From Azotobacter beijerinckii (GTDB lineage Bacteria; Pseudomonadota; Gammaproteobacteria; Pseudomonadales; Pseudomonadaceae), in assembly GCF_900110885.1 (NCBI RefSeq), contig NZ_FOFJ01000006.1, positions 62,001 through 126,000 on the forward strand: a stretch of 64,000 nucleotides of DNA, written 5' to 3'. Shown here one piece after another: positions 31,366 to 40,744 of this stretch. The notes under the pieces are model-generated. The model was given only the letters and a program-made list of their open reading frames with translations. It had not been told where the DNA came from and ran no database searches. The number at the start of each line of letters is the position of its first letter. Within the stretch, counting starts at the first letter, position 1. Both the position numbers and the translations under genes were made by a program.

Positions 31366-34300
31366 ATGCCCAGCCTGAACCGCATCCTCCTGATCAATAC
31401 CCACCTCCAGGGCGTGGTGGAACTGGTCGTCGACGACCACACCAACATCTGCGGCACCAACGCCTCCGGCAAGACCACCCTACAGCGGCTGGTGCCGGTG
31501 TTCTACGGCGAGTACCCGAGCCGCGTGGTGCCGGCCACCCGCGACAGCTTCGAGCGCTGGTACCTGCCCACCGAGCAGAGCTTCATCGTCTACGAATACC
31601 AGCGCATGGACGGCCAGCTGTGCCAGAGCATTCTCGCCGCCAGCAGCGACGGCCGCGGCGTCGACTACCGGGTGGCGCACAAGGGCTTCGAGCTGGACGA
31701 CTACATCAGGAGCCGCCAAGGCGACAGCATCGTCTGCCGCAGCATGAGCGAGCTGGGCCGCCACTTCCGCCAGAGCGGGGTGGCGGTCAGCAACCAGCTG
31801 AACACCCGCCAGTACCGCGCCATCATCCAGAACGACCGCAGCCTGCTGGCCGCCGACAGCCAGCGCAGCGAGCTGCGCCAACTGGCCCGGCAGTTCTCCC
31901 TGTGCGCCGGCGAGCACAGCCTGCGCCACATCGAAAAGCTGGTGCGCGCCGTGCACTCGCGCGAAGGCAAGATGGAGACCGTCAAGTCGATGGTCGCAGC
32001 GATCCTCGAGGAGGACGGCGTGGCGCCGCCGACCACCGGCCTCAGCCCGCAGAAGGTCGAGGACTGGATCCGCGACAGCCAACTGATCCAGGGCTTCGCC
32101 GCGCTGCGCCCGGAGTTCGCCCGCCTGGAGCACGACTTCGAGGAGCTGCAGGGCTGCGAGACGCGCCTGTCCGGCCTGCTGCAGGCCTTCCAGACCGATC
32201 AGCCGCTGCTGTTCGCCCGCCAGGAGCAGTTGCGCCTGAGCCTCGAGCAGACCGGCTTCGAGCTCAAGCTGCTGGAGGACAACTGGAAGGACGAGCGCGA
32301 CGCCCTGAGCCTCGAACTGTCCCAGGTGCAGGGGCGCATCGAGAGCGCGGAAACCCAGCTCGAGCACATCGAGGAGCAGTACCAGGGCTACCTGGAGGCC
32401 GACATCGACCAGGCCAAGGCCGATCTGGAGAAACTCGACGGCTGGCGGCTGGAGCTGGACAACCACAAGGAGCGCCTGCGCCTGCTCACTGAGCAGCACG
32501 CCGACGTGCAGAACGCCTACCTTGAGCGCAAGCAGATCATCCAGGAGCGCCAGCAGGAAGCCCTCGACCGCCTGCACGAGCAGGAAGGCCGGGTGCGCGA
32601 CGAACTGGCCGAGCGCAACCAGCAGAAGCACGACGCCCTGGCCCAACTCGACCGCTCCTTCGCCAATCGCCGCCAGGAAGCGGAAAGCGCCAGCCGCGAG
32701 CGCCGCCATGCCCTCGAACTGGAGCGCAAGGGGCTGGAGCAGCTGATTGACAGCTTCGCCTACAGCGAGGAGGAGGCGCTCAGCCTGGAGATCTTCGATC
32801 GCCGCCTGGAGGAGGCGGATGAGCAGCGCGACGCCGCCGCCCAGCAGCTGGAGGATCTGTCCCGGCAGGAACGCCTGCTGCTGCGCCAGCGCGAGGAGGC
32901 TGCCCAGCAGCTCGCCCAGGCCAGCCGCCGGGTCGCCGAACGCCAGCGCGAGCTGGACGCCGTCGAGCGCCTGCTCTACCCCGGCCAGCACAGCCTGCTG
33001 GAATTCCTGCGCCGCGAGCAGCCGGGCTGGGAGCAAAGCCTCGGCAAGGTCATCGAGCCGAGCCTGCTGCAGCGCAGCGATCTCAAGCCGACGCTGAGCG
33101 AAGCGCCAGCCGACAGCCTGTATGGCGTGCAGCTCGACCTCGCCGCGCTGGCCACCCCGGAGCACGCCGCCGGCGAGGCCGAGCTGCGCCACCGCGTGCA
33201 GCTGGCCAGCGACAACCTGCAGGATGCCCGCAACCAGCAGGAGCAGGTGGAGAGCCAGTTGGGCGAGCACAGCGCCGTGCTGGAGGAGCTGAACACCCGC
33301 CTGGTGGTGGCGCGCACCGCCCTGCTGACCTGCAAGGACAACCGCCAGCGCCTCAAGGAAGAGCGCGTCGCGCTCAAGGAACGCCTCGACGCCGCGCTCG
33401 CCGAGCGCCGCCAGGCCGCGCGCAAGCAGCTCGCCGGCCTCGATGCCGCCCTCGCCCAGCTCAAGCTGGAGCACGCGAGCCTCTTGGAGGAGCTGGACAG
33501 CCAGCACCGCGAGGCGCGCCTGGACACCAGCGCGCACTGGCAGCAGGTGATCGGCGATCTGGAGCAGCGCCTGACCCAGCTGCGCGGCCAGGTGGAGGAA
33601 CAGCGCGCCCAGGGCAAGGCCGAGCTGGCCGCCTGCGAGCAGTGGTACCGCAACGAGCTGAAGTCGCGCGGCGTCGACGAGGCGCAACTGATCCAGCTGA
33701 AGAGCGGCATCCGCGAGCGCGAGCAGCGCATCCGCGACACCGAGGCGCGCCGCGCCGAGGTGCACCGCTACGAGGAGTGGTACGCGGTCACCTGGCTCAA
33801 GCGCAAGCCGCAGCTGCAGGAGGATCTGGTGGAGCGCAAGCGCGAGGCCACCGACCTCAAGCTGCGTCTGGATACCGCGACCCAGACCTTCAGGACCACC
33901 CGCGAAGGCCTCGAGCAGCAGCGTCGTCAGGCCCTGCAGGCCCAGGGCCAGGTCGGCGACCAGCTGGACGGCCTCAAGACCCTGATCAAGCGCCTGGGCG
34001 AACTCAAGCTGCCGCGCGACGGCCAGACGCCCGCCGGCGAGCTGGACGAACGCCTGCGCCTCGGCCAGGAGCTGTTGCAGGGCCGCGAGAACCTGCTCGG
34101 TGCCATCCGCCAGCACGTCGAGCGCTTCGACAGCCTGATCGCCGGCAAGTCTGGCTCCAGCCTGACCGAGACCTGGGAACGCAGCCGCGAGGAGTGCACC
34201 CTGGCCAGCGAGCGCGGTGTGCCGAGCCTCGACTACCGCCGCCTGGTGCCGGCGCTGGCCCAACTGCTCAACGAGTTGGTGCCGCAGAGCATCACCGCGC

Positions 34301-35040
34301 TGCGCGAGCAGGGGCGCATCTTCGGCAAGGATCTGTTCGACTACTTCGCGGTGCTGGCCGACATCGACCGGCGCATCGCCAGCCAGAGCGCCCGCATCAC
34401 CCGCGAGGTCGGCGAGGAGCTGTTCCTCGACGGCGTGTCCAACTCGGCGGTGACCATCCGCTCGCGGATCACCGAACTGGAGTTCTGGCCGGAGCTGCGC
34501 GCCTTCGTGGCCGCCTACCGGGAATGGGAGGACAGCGGCTTCGCCGAACTGCCCGGCGAGGACTACACCGGCAGCATGCGCCGCGCCCTCGAGGTGCTCG
34601 GCCGCTCGGCGCTGACCAGCGGCATCGCCGGCCTGCTGGAGATCGAGCTGCGCCTGCGCGAGGGCAACAGCGATCTGGTGATCCGCACCGACCGCCAGCT
34701 CAACGAGTCGTCCAGCCATGGCATGGCCTACCTGATCCTCTGCAAGTTCCTGCTGGCCTTCACCCGCCTGCTGCGTGGCCCGTCGCCGGCCACCATCCAC
34801 TGGCCGATCGACGAGCTGGGCACCCTGCACCACAGCAACGTGAAGAAGATCTTCGACGCCTGCGCCAGCAACGCCATCCGCATCCTCGGCGCCTTCCCCA
34901 ACCCGGATTCCGAGGTGCTGGCGCTGTTCAAGAACCGCTACATCGTCAACAAGCAGACCCGCCGGCTGCAGGTGGTCAAGCCCCGCCTGGACGTGATCGG
35001 TGAGCGTCTGAAAGCCCGCCTGAGCGAGGAGAGCGTCTGA
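31366..35040 (+). CDS. SMC-like ATPase of an MksBEFG/Wadjet-type condensin (JetC/MksB)
   Basis: 1224 residues, start ATG 31366 with AAGGA at 31356-31360. Walker A GTNASGKT is residues 30-37, and a WYLPTEQ motif follows at 65-71; the GKT plus YLP pair is what I recall as the hallmark of the DUF3584 family of SMC-like ATPases, whose length range (about 940-1230) also fits. Residues about 220-930 are long charged coiled coil, with a hinge-like break near 530-640 (LLYPGQHSLLEFL...). The C-terminal head carries an ABC-signature-like NESSSHGMAYLILCKFLLAF (about 1110-1129) and Walker B IHWPIDELGT (about 1144). It should form the DNA-extruding motor with the next two proteins. Its TGA overlaps the next ATG by one base. 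Confidence 0.85.
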   Translation: MPSLNRILLINTHLQGVVELVVDDHTNICGTNASGKTTLQRLVPVFYGEYPSRVVPATRDSFERWYLPTEQSFIVYEYQRMDGQLCQSILAASSDGRGVDYRVAHKGFELDDYIRSRQGDSIVCRSMSELGRHFRQSGVAVSNQLNTRQYRAIIQNDRSLLAADSQRSELRQLARQFSLCAGEHSLRHIEKLVRAVHSREGKMETVKSMVAAILEEDGVAPPTTGLSPQKVEDWIRDSQLIQGFAALRPEFARLEHDFEELQGCETRLSGLLQAFQTDQPLLFARQEQLRLSLEQTGFELKLLEDNWKDERDALSLELSQVQGRIESAETQLEHIEEQYQGYLEADIDQAKADLEKLDGWRLELDNHKERLRLLTEQHADVQNAYLERKQIIQERQQEALDRLHEQEGRVRDELAERNQQKHDALAQLDRSFANRRQEAESASRERRHALELERKGLEQLIDSFAYSEEEALSLEIFDRRLEEADEQRDAAAQQLEDLSRQERLLLRQREEAAQQLAQASRRVAERQRELDAVERLLYPGQHSLLEFLRREQPGWEQSLGKVIEPSLLQRSDLKPTLSEAPADSLYGVQLDLAALATPEHAAGEAELRHRVQLASDNLQDARNQQEQVESQLGEHSAVLEELNTRLVVARTALLTCKDNRQRLKEERVALKERLDAALAERRQAARKQLAGLDAALAQLKLEHASLLEELDSQHREARLDTSAHWQQVIGDLEQRLTQLRGQVEEQRAQGKAELAACEQWYRNELKSRGVDEAQLIQLKSGIREREQRIRDTEARRAEVHRYEEWYAVTWLKRKPQLQEDLVERKREATDLKLRLDTATQTFRTTREGLEQQRRQALQAQGQVGDQLDGLKTLIKRLGELKLPRDGQTPAGELDERLRLGQELLQGRENLLGAIRQHVERFDSLIAGKSGSSLTETWERSREECTLASERGVPSLDYRRLVPALAQLLNELVPQSITALREQGRIFGKDLFDYFAVLADIDRRIASQSARITREVGEELFLDGVSNSAVTIRSRITELEFWPELRAFVAAYREWEDSGFAELPGEDYTGSMRRALEVLGRSALTSGIAGLLEIELRLREGNSDLVIRTDRQLNESSSHGMAYLILCKFLLAFTRLLRGPSPATIHWPIDELGTLHHSNVKKIFDACASNAIRILGAFPNPDSEVLALFKNRYIVNKQTRRLQVVKPRLDVIGERLKARLSEESV

Positions 35041-35681
35041 TGCTGTCGAACAAGGGCAAAGTCATCGAGCGCCTGCTGCAGGGCGCCTTCATCTGCCGCA
35101 CCAGCGATGAGGAAGCCTGGCGCTTCCTGAAGAATCCGGCCAACCGCGAGCAGGTCGACGACTACCTGGCCACCCTCAACCGCAGCGTGGCCACGGTTGG
35201 CGGCGGCGCCGAGGCCGAGGTGTTCTACTGCGCCTATCGCCAGCTCGGCGAGAGCGAGCGGCGCGTGGTCGGCCAGCAGTTCCGCGACGTGTGCAACGGC
35301 CTCACCCCGCTGGTCGAGTGGCTGCTGCTGGTCCAGGAGGCTGGTGCCCAGGACGCGCCGCTCACCGAGGGCAGCCCGATCCGTCTCAACGAGCTGCTGA
35401 GCATCGTCGAGGACACCCCGGCGTTCCGCGAGCAGCTGGCGCGCATCAGCCGCTACCGACTGTTCGGCTCCACCAGCTCGAGCGTGGACGCGCAGATCAA
35501 GCAGGTGTTCAAGAAGCTCTGCGAACTCGGCTACCTGCTGCGACCCAACCCGGAGAAGCAGATCTACCTCGGCACCGGCAAGCTGGACTACCTCTATGAG
35601 GTGATACGCTTCATCGACGAGGCCGAGGGCCTGGCGCTCGAGGAACGCGCCGAGCTCGCCAGCCAGGGGAGCCTGCTGTGA
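35040..35681 (+). CDS. KITE subunit of the condensin (JetB/MksE-like)
   Basis: 213 residues; the ATG overlaps the SMC gene's stop (TGATG). The protein is predicted to be mainly winged-helix: MLSNKGKVIERLLQGAFICR, YCAYRQLGESERRVV, LNELLSIVEDTPAFREQLAR, and a C-terminal QIKQVFKKLCELGYLLRPNPEKQIYLGTGK resembling the DNA-binding wing of MukE/DUF4194 proteins. Size and place between the SMC and kleisin genes fit the KITE subunit. Identity is inferred from context plus fold-like features, not from a catalytic motif. Its stop overlaps the next GTG start (GTGA). Confidence 0.7.
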   Translation: MLSNKGKVIERLLQGAFICRTSDEEAWRFLKNPANREQVDDYLATLNRSVATVGGGAEAEVFYCAYRQLGESERRVVGQQFRDVCNGLTPLVEWLLLVQEAGAQDAPLTEGSPIRLNELLSIVEDTPAFREQLARISRYRLFGSTSSSVDAQIKQVFKKLCELGYLLRPNPEKQIYLGTGKLDYLYEVIRFIDEAEGLALEERAELASQGSLL

Positions 35682-36895
35682 GCGGCAACCTGCACCAGGC
35701 CGGAGTGCGCTTCCTGCGCCAGCTGGGCCGCCACGCCGAGCCGATCATGGACGCCTACCTGTCCGGCTCGGTGCCGGACCAGGCGCTGGAGCCGGCGGTC
35801 GAGGAGCGCCTGGTCAAGGACGGCATCCTCTACCGGCCCGAGCCCGGCGCCGACCTGCACCTGCGCCGGGCGGTGCGCGCGCTACTGGAGGAGGCCCTGC
35901 GCGACGACCGCAACCGGCAGATCGACGCCAACACCGGCTCCGCCCTGGCCACCGTCAAGACCCTCGCCGCCCATTACAAGGAGGCCCGCCACCAGGGCGA
36001 CTACGCCGCGGCGGACGCCTACCTGGTGGACCTCAAGGAGCACGTCTACAGCTTCAGCGAGGGTCTCGGCCACAGCGTCCGCGTGCTGTGGAGCCGGATC
36101 AACAACGAGTTCGGCTACGTCGGCAGCCTCGCCGCCAAGATCCGCGAGAACGAGCTGGCCCAGTCCCAGGTCAGCGAGTTGCTCGCCGGCCTCGAGCTGA
36201 TCGACTTCAGTGAGCTGGCGGAAACCGCTGGCGAGCTGCGCGAGCTGCGCCGCCTGCTGGTCACCGGCCTGCAGCGCAACGTCAGCAGCTGCTGCCAGGA
36301 GCTGGGCGTGGTGCAGGGCCGCCTGCTCGAGCTGCTCGGCCGCTTCCGCAAGATCCAGGGGCGCACCCGCCTGCTGCGCGGCTGGCTGCTGCATGTCGAG
36401 CAGCAGCCCGACTATCGTCCCGGCAGCCACGCCGCGCTGCCGCAGATGCCGCAGCTGCTCAACCTCGCCGAGCCGCTGATCTCCCCGGCGGCGGTGAACA
36501 TCCACGACAGCAGCCAGGAGGCCGAACTGCTCGCCCTCGCCGCGCAGATCCGCGCCCAGCGCGAGGAGCGCGCGAGCGCCCCGCTGGCCGAGGCCGGCGA
36601 GCTGGTGCTCGATGCGGTGGAAAGCTTCGAGGTGCAGCCCAGCCCGATCCAGCTTGCCGTGCAGGAGTACCTCTGCGAGGTGATCGTGAGCGGCAAGCCG
36701 GTATCGGGGCTGACCTGGTGGCACGCGCGCGCGCTGCCCTGGGACCCGGAAACCTGGCTTTACCAGGTGATCGGCGGCTACGAGGCGCTGCCCGACGAGC
36801 AGCGCGCCTGCTTCCAGCTCGACCCCGACGGCGAGGCGCATCCGGTGTTCAGCGGCAACTTCATCGTGCGGGATATCTCACTGTGGCTAGCCTGA
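35678..36895 (+). CDS. Kleisin-like subunit of the condensin (JetA/MksF-like)
   Basis: 405 residues with a GTG start (35678) overlapping the previous stop. An N-terminal winged-helix-like part (VEERLVKDGILYRPEPGADLHL) is followed by a helical bundle (about 90-260; LVTGLQRNVSSCCQELGVVQGRLLELL) and a C-terminal mixed domain ending GNFIVRDISLWLA. That order (winged helix, helical middle, C-terminal domain) is that of MukF/MksF-type kleisins. It is somewhat shorter than typical type I JetA (about 480-500). The nuclease gene starts 13 bases before its stop. Assignment rests on the operon. Confidence 0.65.
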   Translation: MSGNLHQAGVRFLRQLGRHAEPIMDAYLSGSVPDQALEPAVEERLVKDGILYRPEPGADLHLRRAVRALLEEALRDDRNRQIDANTGSALATVKTLAAHYKEARHQGDYAAADAYLVDLKEHVYSFSEGLGHSVRVLWSRINNEFGYVGSLAAKIRENELAQSQVSELLAGLELIDFSELAETAGELRELRRLLVTGLQRNVSSCCQELGVVQGRLLELLGRFRKIQGRTRLLRGWLLHVEQQPDYRPGSHAALPQMPQLLNLAEPLISPAAVNIHDSSQEAELLALAAQIRAQREERASAPLAEAGELVLDAVESFEVQPSPIQLAVQEYLCEVIVSGKPVSGLTWWHARALPWDPETWLYQVIGGYEALPDEQRACFQLDPDGEAHPVFSGNFIVRDISLWLA

Positions 36896-37710
36896 CCCGC
36901 AGCCACCACAACGCCGTGCACCGGCTGCTGCGCGAGCGTCTGGACAGGGTGGAGCTCAACCGCACCTGGCAGCAGCTCCACGCCCACTTCGAGCTGGGCC
37001 GCCCCGCGGGCAGATGGCTGCACTTCGACGCCGAAACGCGCCGGCTGCTGCAGCGCATGGCGCGGGATGAATGGGGCTTCGACCCGCTGGAGGGCGTGCC
37101 GGACGGCAGTCGCCGCGAAGTCGCCGCCCGTGCCGTCGACGAGAAGATCGCCCGCCGCCGCCCCGACGACGACTTCGTGCTGGTCAAGGGCACCTTGCCG
37201 GCACCGCTCCCGCCCCTCGCCCCCGGCCTCAGCCTGCGCGTGGCGCTGGAACGCCTGGACACCGCCGCCATCGTCCGGGTGGTGCTGATCGAGAACCTCG
37301 ACAGGTTCGACGACTGGGAGGACTATCCGGCGCCGCCCGAACTGGCCGGCAGCCTGATCGTCTACCGCGGTCATCGCGGCCTGGCCCGGGGTGCCCGCCA
37401 GTTGCTGGAGGGACTGCCGCCCTCCACGCGGGTAATTGTCTTTCCTGACTATGATCCGGCCGGCCTGGCCATCGCCGCCGCCTTGCCACGCGCCGCTGCC
37501 CTGCTGCTGCCAGAGCTGGATGAAGCGCTGCTGGCCACCGGCAACCGTGCCCACTTCACCCGCCAGTTCCGTCAGGCGCGTCAGTTGGAAGATGCCGATC
37601 TGGAGGACTGGCAGGACGAGTGGCAGACAATGAAACGTCATGCGGTCAGCATCAAGCAGCAGCACATGCTGGCGCTCGGCGCTGTCCTGCGGCAGGTGCC
37701 ACGTCGCTGA
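36883..37710 (+). CDS. Toprim-domain nuclease subunit (JetD/MksG-like)
   Basis: 275 residues from GTG 36883, overlapping the kleisin gene by 13 bases; the frame further upstream is not coding. The N-terminal half is helical/winged-helix-like. The C-terminal half is a Toprim domain with the catalytic glutamate E137 in VLIENLDRFDDWE and the DxD pair D189/D191 in VIVFPDYDPAGLAIA. In Wadjet systems this subunit cuts circular DNA that the SMC complex has extruded, which blocks plasmids. It is shorter than most JetD proteins (usually about 380-400), so the N-terminal arm is reduced. All catalytic residues are intact, so it should be active. Confidence 0.8.
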   Translation: MASLTRSHHNAVHRLLRERLDRVELNRTWQQLHAHFELGRPAGRWLHFDAETRRLLQRMARDEWGFDPLEGVPDGSRREVAARAVDEKIARRRPDDDFVLVKGTLPAPLPPLAPGLSLRVALERLDTAAIVRVVLIENLDRFDDWEDYPAPPELAGSLIVYRGHRGLARGARQLLEGLPPSTRVIVFPDYDPAGLAIAAALPRAAALLLPELDEALLATGNRAHFTRQFRQARQLEDADLEDWQDEWQTMKRHAVSIKQQHMLALGAVLRQVPRR

Positions 37711-37801
37711 ATCGAAAAGGTTTCCACCTCGACCATCGCACGGTCTCGCCGCTTCGCTCGGGGGAGTAGACTGGTCACCCCCTGGCTTCTCCCTCTCGCC
37801 C

Positions 37802-39436
37802 ATGCAACTTCTCTACACCATCCTGATCATGCTGCTGGTCGTCGGCGGCACGCGCATCACGGCGCAGTTCATCCCGATTCCGCTGCCGCTCATCCAGATC
37901 CTCATCGGGGCCCTGCTGGCGCTGCCGGGCTTCGGTCTGCACGTGCGGCTCGATCCCGAGCTGTTCCTGCTGCTGTTCATTCCGCCGTTGCTGTTCGTCG
38001 ATGGCTGGCGGATGCCCAAGGGCGAGTTCTGGCGGCTGCGCACGCCGATCCTGCTGTTGGCCTTCGGTCTGGTGCTGTTCACCGTGCTCGGCGCCGGCTG
38101 GCTGATCCATCTGCTCCTGCCGCAGATTCCCCTGGCGGCGGCCTTCGCCCTGGCGGCGGTGCTGTCGCCCACCGATGCCGTGGCGGTGTCGGCGATCGTC
38201 CACGGCCGCCTGCCGCGCACGCTGATGAACATCCTCCAGGGCGAGGCGCTGATGAACGACGCCTCCGGCCTGGTGGCCTTCAAGTTCGCCGTGGTCGCCG
38301 CACTGACCGGGGTGTTCTCTCCGGCCGAGGCCGGCCTGGAGTTCGTCCTGGTAGCCCTCGGCGGGCTGGTGGTCGGGATGGTCCTGAGTTCCGCGCTGGG
38401 GCGCTTTCGCGCCTGGATGATCGGTCTCGGCTGGGAGGAGCCGGCACCGCACGTGATGTTCATGCTGCTGCTGCCCTTCGCCGCCTATGTGGCGGCCGAA
38501 CACCTGGGCGTCTCCGGGATTCTCTCGGCGGTGGCGGCGGGGATGCTGCAGAGCCGTCTCGACCTGCTGCCGCGGCAGACCACCACGCGGCTGCTCAACC
38601 GCAGCGTCTGGGCGCTGCTGGAGTTCACCTTCAACGGGCTGATCTTCCTGTTGCTCGGCCTGCAGCTGCCGGACATCGTCAAGGTTTCGGTCGGGGAGGG
38701 CGAACTGCTCTGGAGCAGCGCCGGACAAATGGCGATCTACGTGGGCCAGGTGTACCTGGCGCTGATGCTGCTGCGCTTCGTCTGGACCTGGCTCTACTGG
38801 CTGGTGTCCGGGGCGCTGCGCCGCTGGCGCGGCCTGCCGAGCGGCTTCGCCGGGCAGTCGTCGCTGCGCCTGGCCGCGCTGATCACGCTGAGCGGGGTGC
38901 GCGGCGCGGTGACCCTGGCCGGCGTGCTGTCGTTGCCGCTGCTGCTGGGCAGCGGTGCGGCCTTTCCGCAGCGCGACCTGCTGATCTTCATCGCCGCCGG
39001 GGTGATCCTGCTGTCCCTGGTGGTCGCCAGCCTGGGCCTGCCGCTGCTGCTGCGCGGCCTGCCGGCGGACAACGAGGAGGCGCGCCAGCTGGAGCTGCAG
39101 CGGCATCGGACGCGGACCGTCGAGGCGGCGATCCGCGCCCTGGAGGCGCAGAGCGATGAGCCCAGTCTGAACGCGGAGGGAATGGCGCTGGCGGCCGAGG
39201 TCAAGGCGAAGATCATGGCCGAGTACCGCCAGCAGCTGGCGCACGACGACTCCGGGGAAGCGCGGGCGCGGCTGCGCCAGATGAACGCGCTGGAACAGCG
39301 CCTGCGTCTGCAGGCGCTGCGCGCCCAGCGTCTGGAACTGTACCGCCTGCGCCACCGCCATCAGGTCGACGACGACCTGCTCGGCGAAATCCTGCGCGAG
39401 CTGGACATCAGCGAGGCGCGGCTGTACCGCGGTTGA
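37802..39436 (+). CDS. CPA1-family Na+/H+ antiporter
   Basis: 544 residues from ATG 37802. About twelve membrane helices in the first 420 residues, with CPA1 marks: LLFIPPLLFVDGW, AAVLSPTDAVAVSAI (the ion-binding aspartate region), GEALMNDASGLVAF (the ND ion-site motif) and LSGVRGAVTLAGVLSLP. A C-terminal charged cytoplasmic tail of about 110 residues is predicted helical (RQLELQRHRTRTVEAAIRALEAQ). It exchanges Na+ or K+ for protons at the inner membrane. It is the position counterpart of PA3660. A TAGACT at 37767-37772 is a possible -10. It converges on dapC. Confidence 0.92.
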   Translation: MQLLYTILIMLLVVGGTRITAQFIPIPLPLIQILIGALLALPGFGLHVRLDPELFLLLFIPPLLFVDGWRMPKGEFWRLRTPILLLAFGLVLFTVLGAGWLIHLLLPQIPLAAAFALAAVLSPTDAVAVSAIVHGRLPRTLMNILQGEALMNDASGLVAFKFAVVAALTGVFSPAEAGLEFVLVALGGLVVGMVLSSALGRFRAWMIGLGWEEPAPHVMFMLLLPFAAYVAAEHLGVSGILSAVAAGMLQSRLDLLPRQTTTRLLNRSVWALLEFTFNGLIFLLLGLQLPDIVKVSVGEGELLWSSAGQMAIYVGQVYLALMLLRFVWTWLYWLVSGALRRWRGLPSGFAGQSSLRLAALITLSGVRGAVTLAGVLSLPLLLGSGAAFPQRDLLIFIAAGVILLSLVVASLGLPLLLRGLPADNEEARQLELQRHRTRTVEAAIRALEAQSDEPSLNAEGMALAAEVKAKIMAEYRQQLAHDDSGEARARLRQMNALEQRLRLQALRAQRLELYRLRHRHQVDDDLLGEILRELDISEARLYRG

Positions 39437-39478
39437 GGGGCGGGGCGGAGCGCTGTGCGGTCCGCCCGCGAGGGCGGT

Positions 39479-40675
39479 TCAGCCCGCCCGGACGAAGTCG
39501 CGGATGCGCTCGGCGGCTTCCACGCACTCGGCCAGCGGCGCGACCAGCGCCATGCGCACGCGGTTGGCGCCGGGGTTGAGGCCGTCGACGCTGCGCGACA
39601 GGTAGCTGCCCGGCACCACGGTCACGTGCTCGCGGGCGAACAGCTCGCGGGTGAAGCTCTGGTCGTCCATCGGCGTGCGCGGCCACAGGTAGAAGCTGCC
39701 GTCCGGGCGCTGCACGTCGAGCACCGGCTGCAGCAGGCCGAGCACCGCGTCGAACTTCTCCCGGTACAGCACCCGGTTGGCACGCACATGGATCTCGTCG
39801 TTCCAGGCGGCGATGCTCGCCAGCTGGGTCGGTACCGGCATGGCGCAGCCGTGGTAGGTGCGGTAGAGCAGGAAGCTCTTGAGGATCTCGGCATCGCCGG
39901 CGACGAAGCCCGAGCGCAGGCCCGGCAGGTTGGAGCGCTTGGACAGGCTGTGGAATACCACGCAGCGGCGCAAATCGCTGCGACCCAGTTCGGCGCAGGC
40001 GGTCAAGAGGCCGGGCGGCGGGTTCTGCTCGTCGAAGTACAGCTCGCTGTAGCACTCGTCGGCGGCGATCACGAAGTCGTGCTCGTCGGCCAGGGCGATC
40101 AGTTTCTTCAGGGTCTCCAGCGGCACCAGGGCGCCGGTGGGGTTGCCCGGCGAGCAGAGGAACAGCAGCTGGCAGCGCTGCCAGACCTCGCTCGGCACCG
40201 CGTCGAAGTCGGGGTTGAAGCCGTTTTCCTCAAGGCACGGCAGGTAGTGCGGGGTGGCGCCGGCGAGCAGGGCTGCGCCCTCGTAGATCTGGTAGAAGGG
40301 GTTGGGGCTGACTACCAGGCCGTCGGCCTCGCGGTTCACCAGGGTCTGGGTGAAGGCGAACAGCGCCTCGCGGGTGCCGTTGACCGGCAGCACGTGGCGT
40401 GCCGGGTCCAGCCAGCCGGTCGGCACCCGGAAGCGCCGCTCGCACCACTGGGCGACGGCCTCGCGCAGTGCCGGCAGGCCGAGGGTGGTGGGATAGACCG
40501 ACAGTTGCTCGAGGTTGGCGGTCAGGGCCTCGGCGACGAAGCTCGGCGAGCGGTGCTTGGGTTCGCCGATGGACAGGGCGATGGCCTTCTTGTTGGCCGG
40601 CGGCTGTACGCCGGCGAGCAGTGCGCGGAGCTTCTCGAAGGGGTAGGGTTGCAGCAGGTTCAGGGCGTCGTTCAT
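39479..40675 (-). CDS. dapC: Succinyldiaminopimelate transaminase
   Basis: Class I/II PLP aminotransferase converting N-succinyl-2-amino-6-ketopimelate to succinyl-diaminopimelate. 398 residues from ATG 40675 (MNDALNLLQPYPFEKLRALL). Motifs: ALSIGEPKHRSPSFV, VNGTREALFAF, LCSPGNPTGALV, ADECYSELYFDE, the PLP lysine K246 in HSLSKRSNLPGLRSG, and the C-terminal arginine in GANRVRMALVA. A 22-codon upstream extension is not family-like. It follows glnD by 69 bases on the same strand. Confidence 0.95.
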   Translation of the reverse strand: MNDALNLLQPYPFEKLRALLAGVQPPANKKAIALSIGEPKHRSPSFVAEALTANLEQLSVYPTTLGLPALREAVAQWCERRFRVPTGWLDPARHVLPVNGTREALFAFTQTLVNREADGLVVSPNPFYQIYEGAALLAGATPHYLPCLEENGFNPDFDAVPSEVWQRCQLLFLCSPGNPTGALVPLETLKKLIALADEHDFVIAADECYSELYFDEQNPPPGLLTACAELGRSDLRRCVVFHSLSKRSNLPGLRSGFVAGDAEILKSFLLYRTYHGCAMPVPTQLASIAAWNDEIHVRANRVLYREKFDAVLGLLQPVLDVQRPDGSFYLWPRTPMDDQSFTRELFAREHVTVVPGSYLSRSVDGLNPGANRVRMALVAPLAECVEAAERIRDFVRAG

Positions 40676-40744
40676 GGGGCTTTCCTGGTGACCGCAGGCG
40701 GCGGGCCGTCCGTGAAGCGGGACGACCGCCGCCTTGTTCAAGGT

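Noticed and set aside
31480..34833. A 1117-codon minus-strand open frame
   Set aside because: Antisense to the SMC-like gene, mirroring its coiled-coil codons as Leu/Ala/Gln-rich sequence. No ribosome site or domain.
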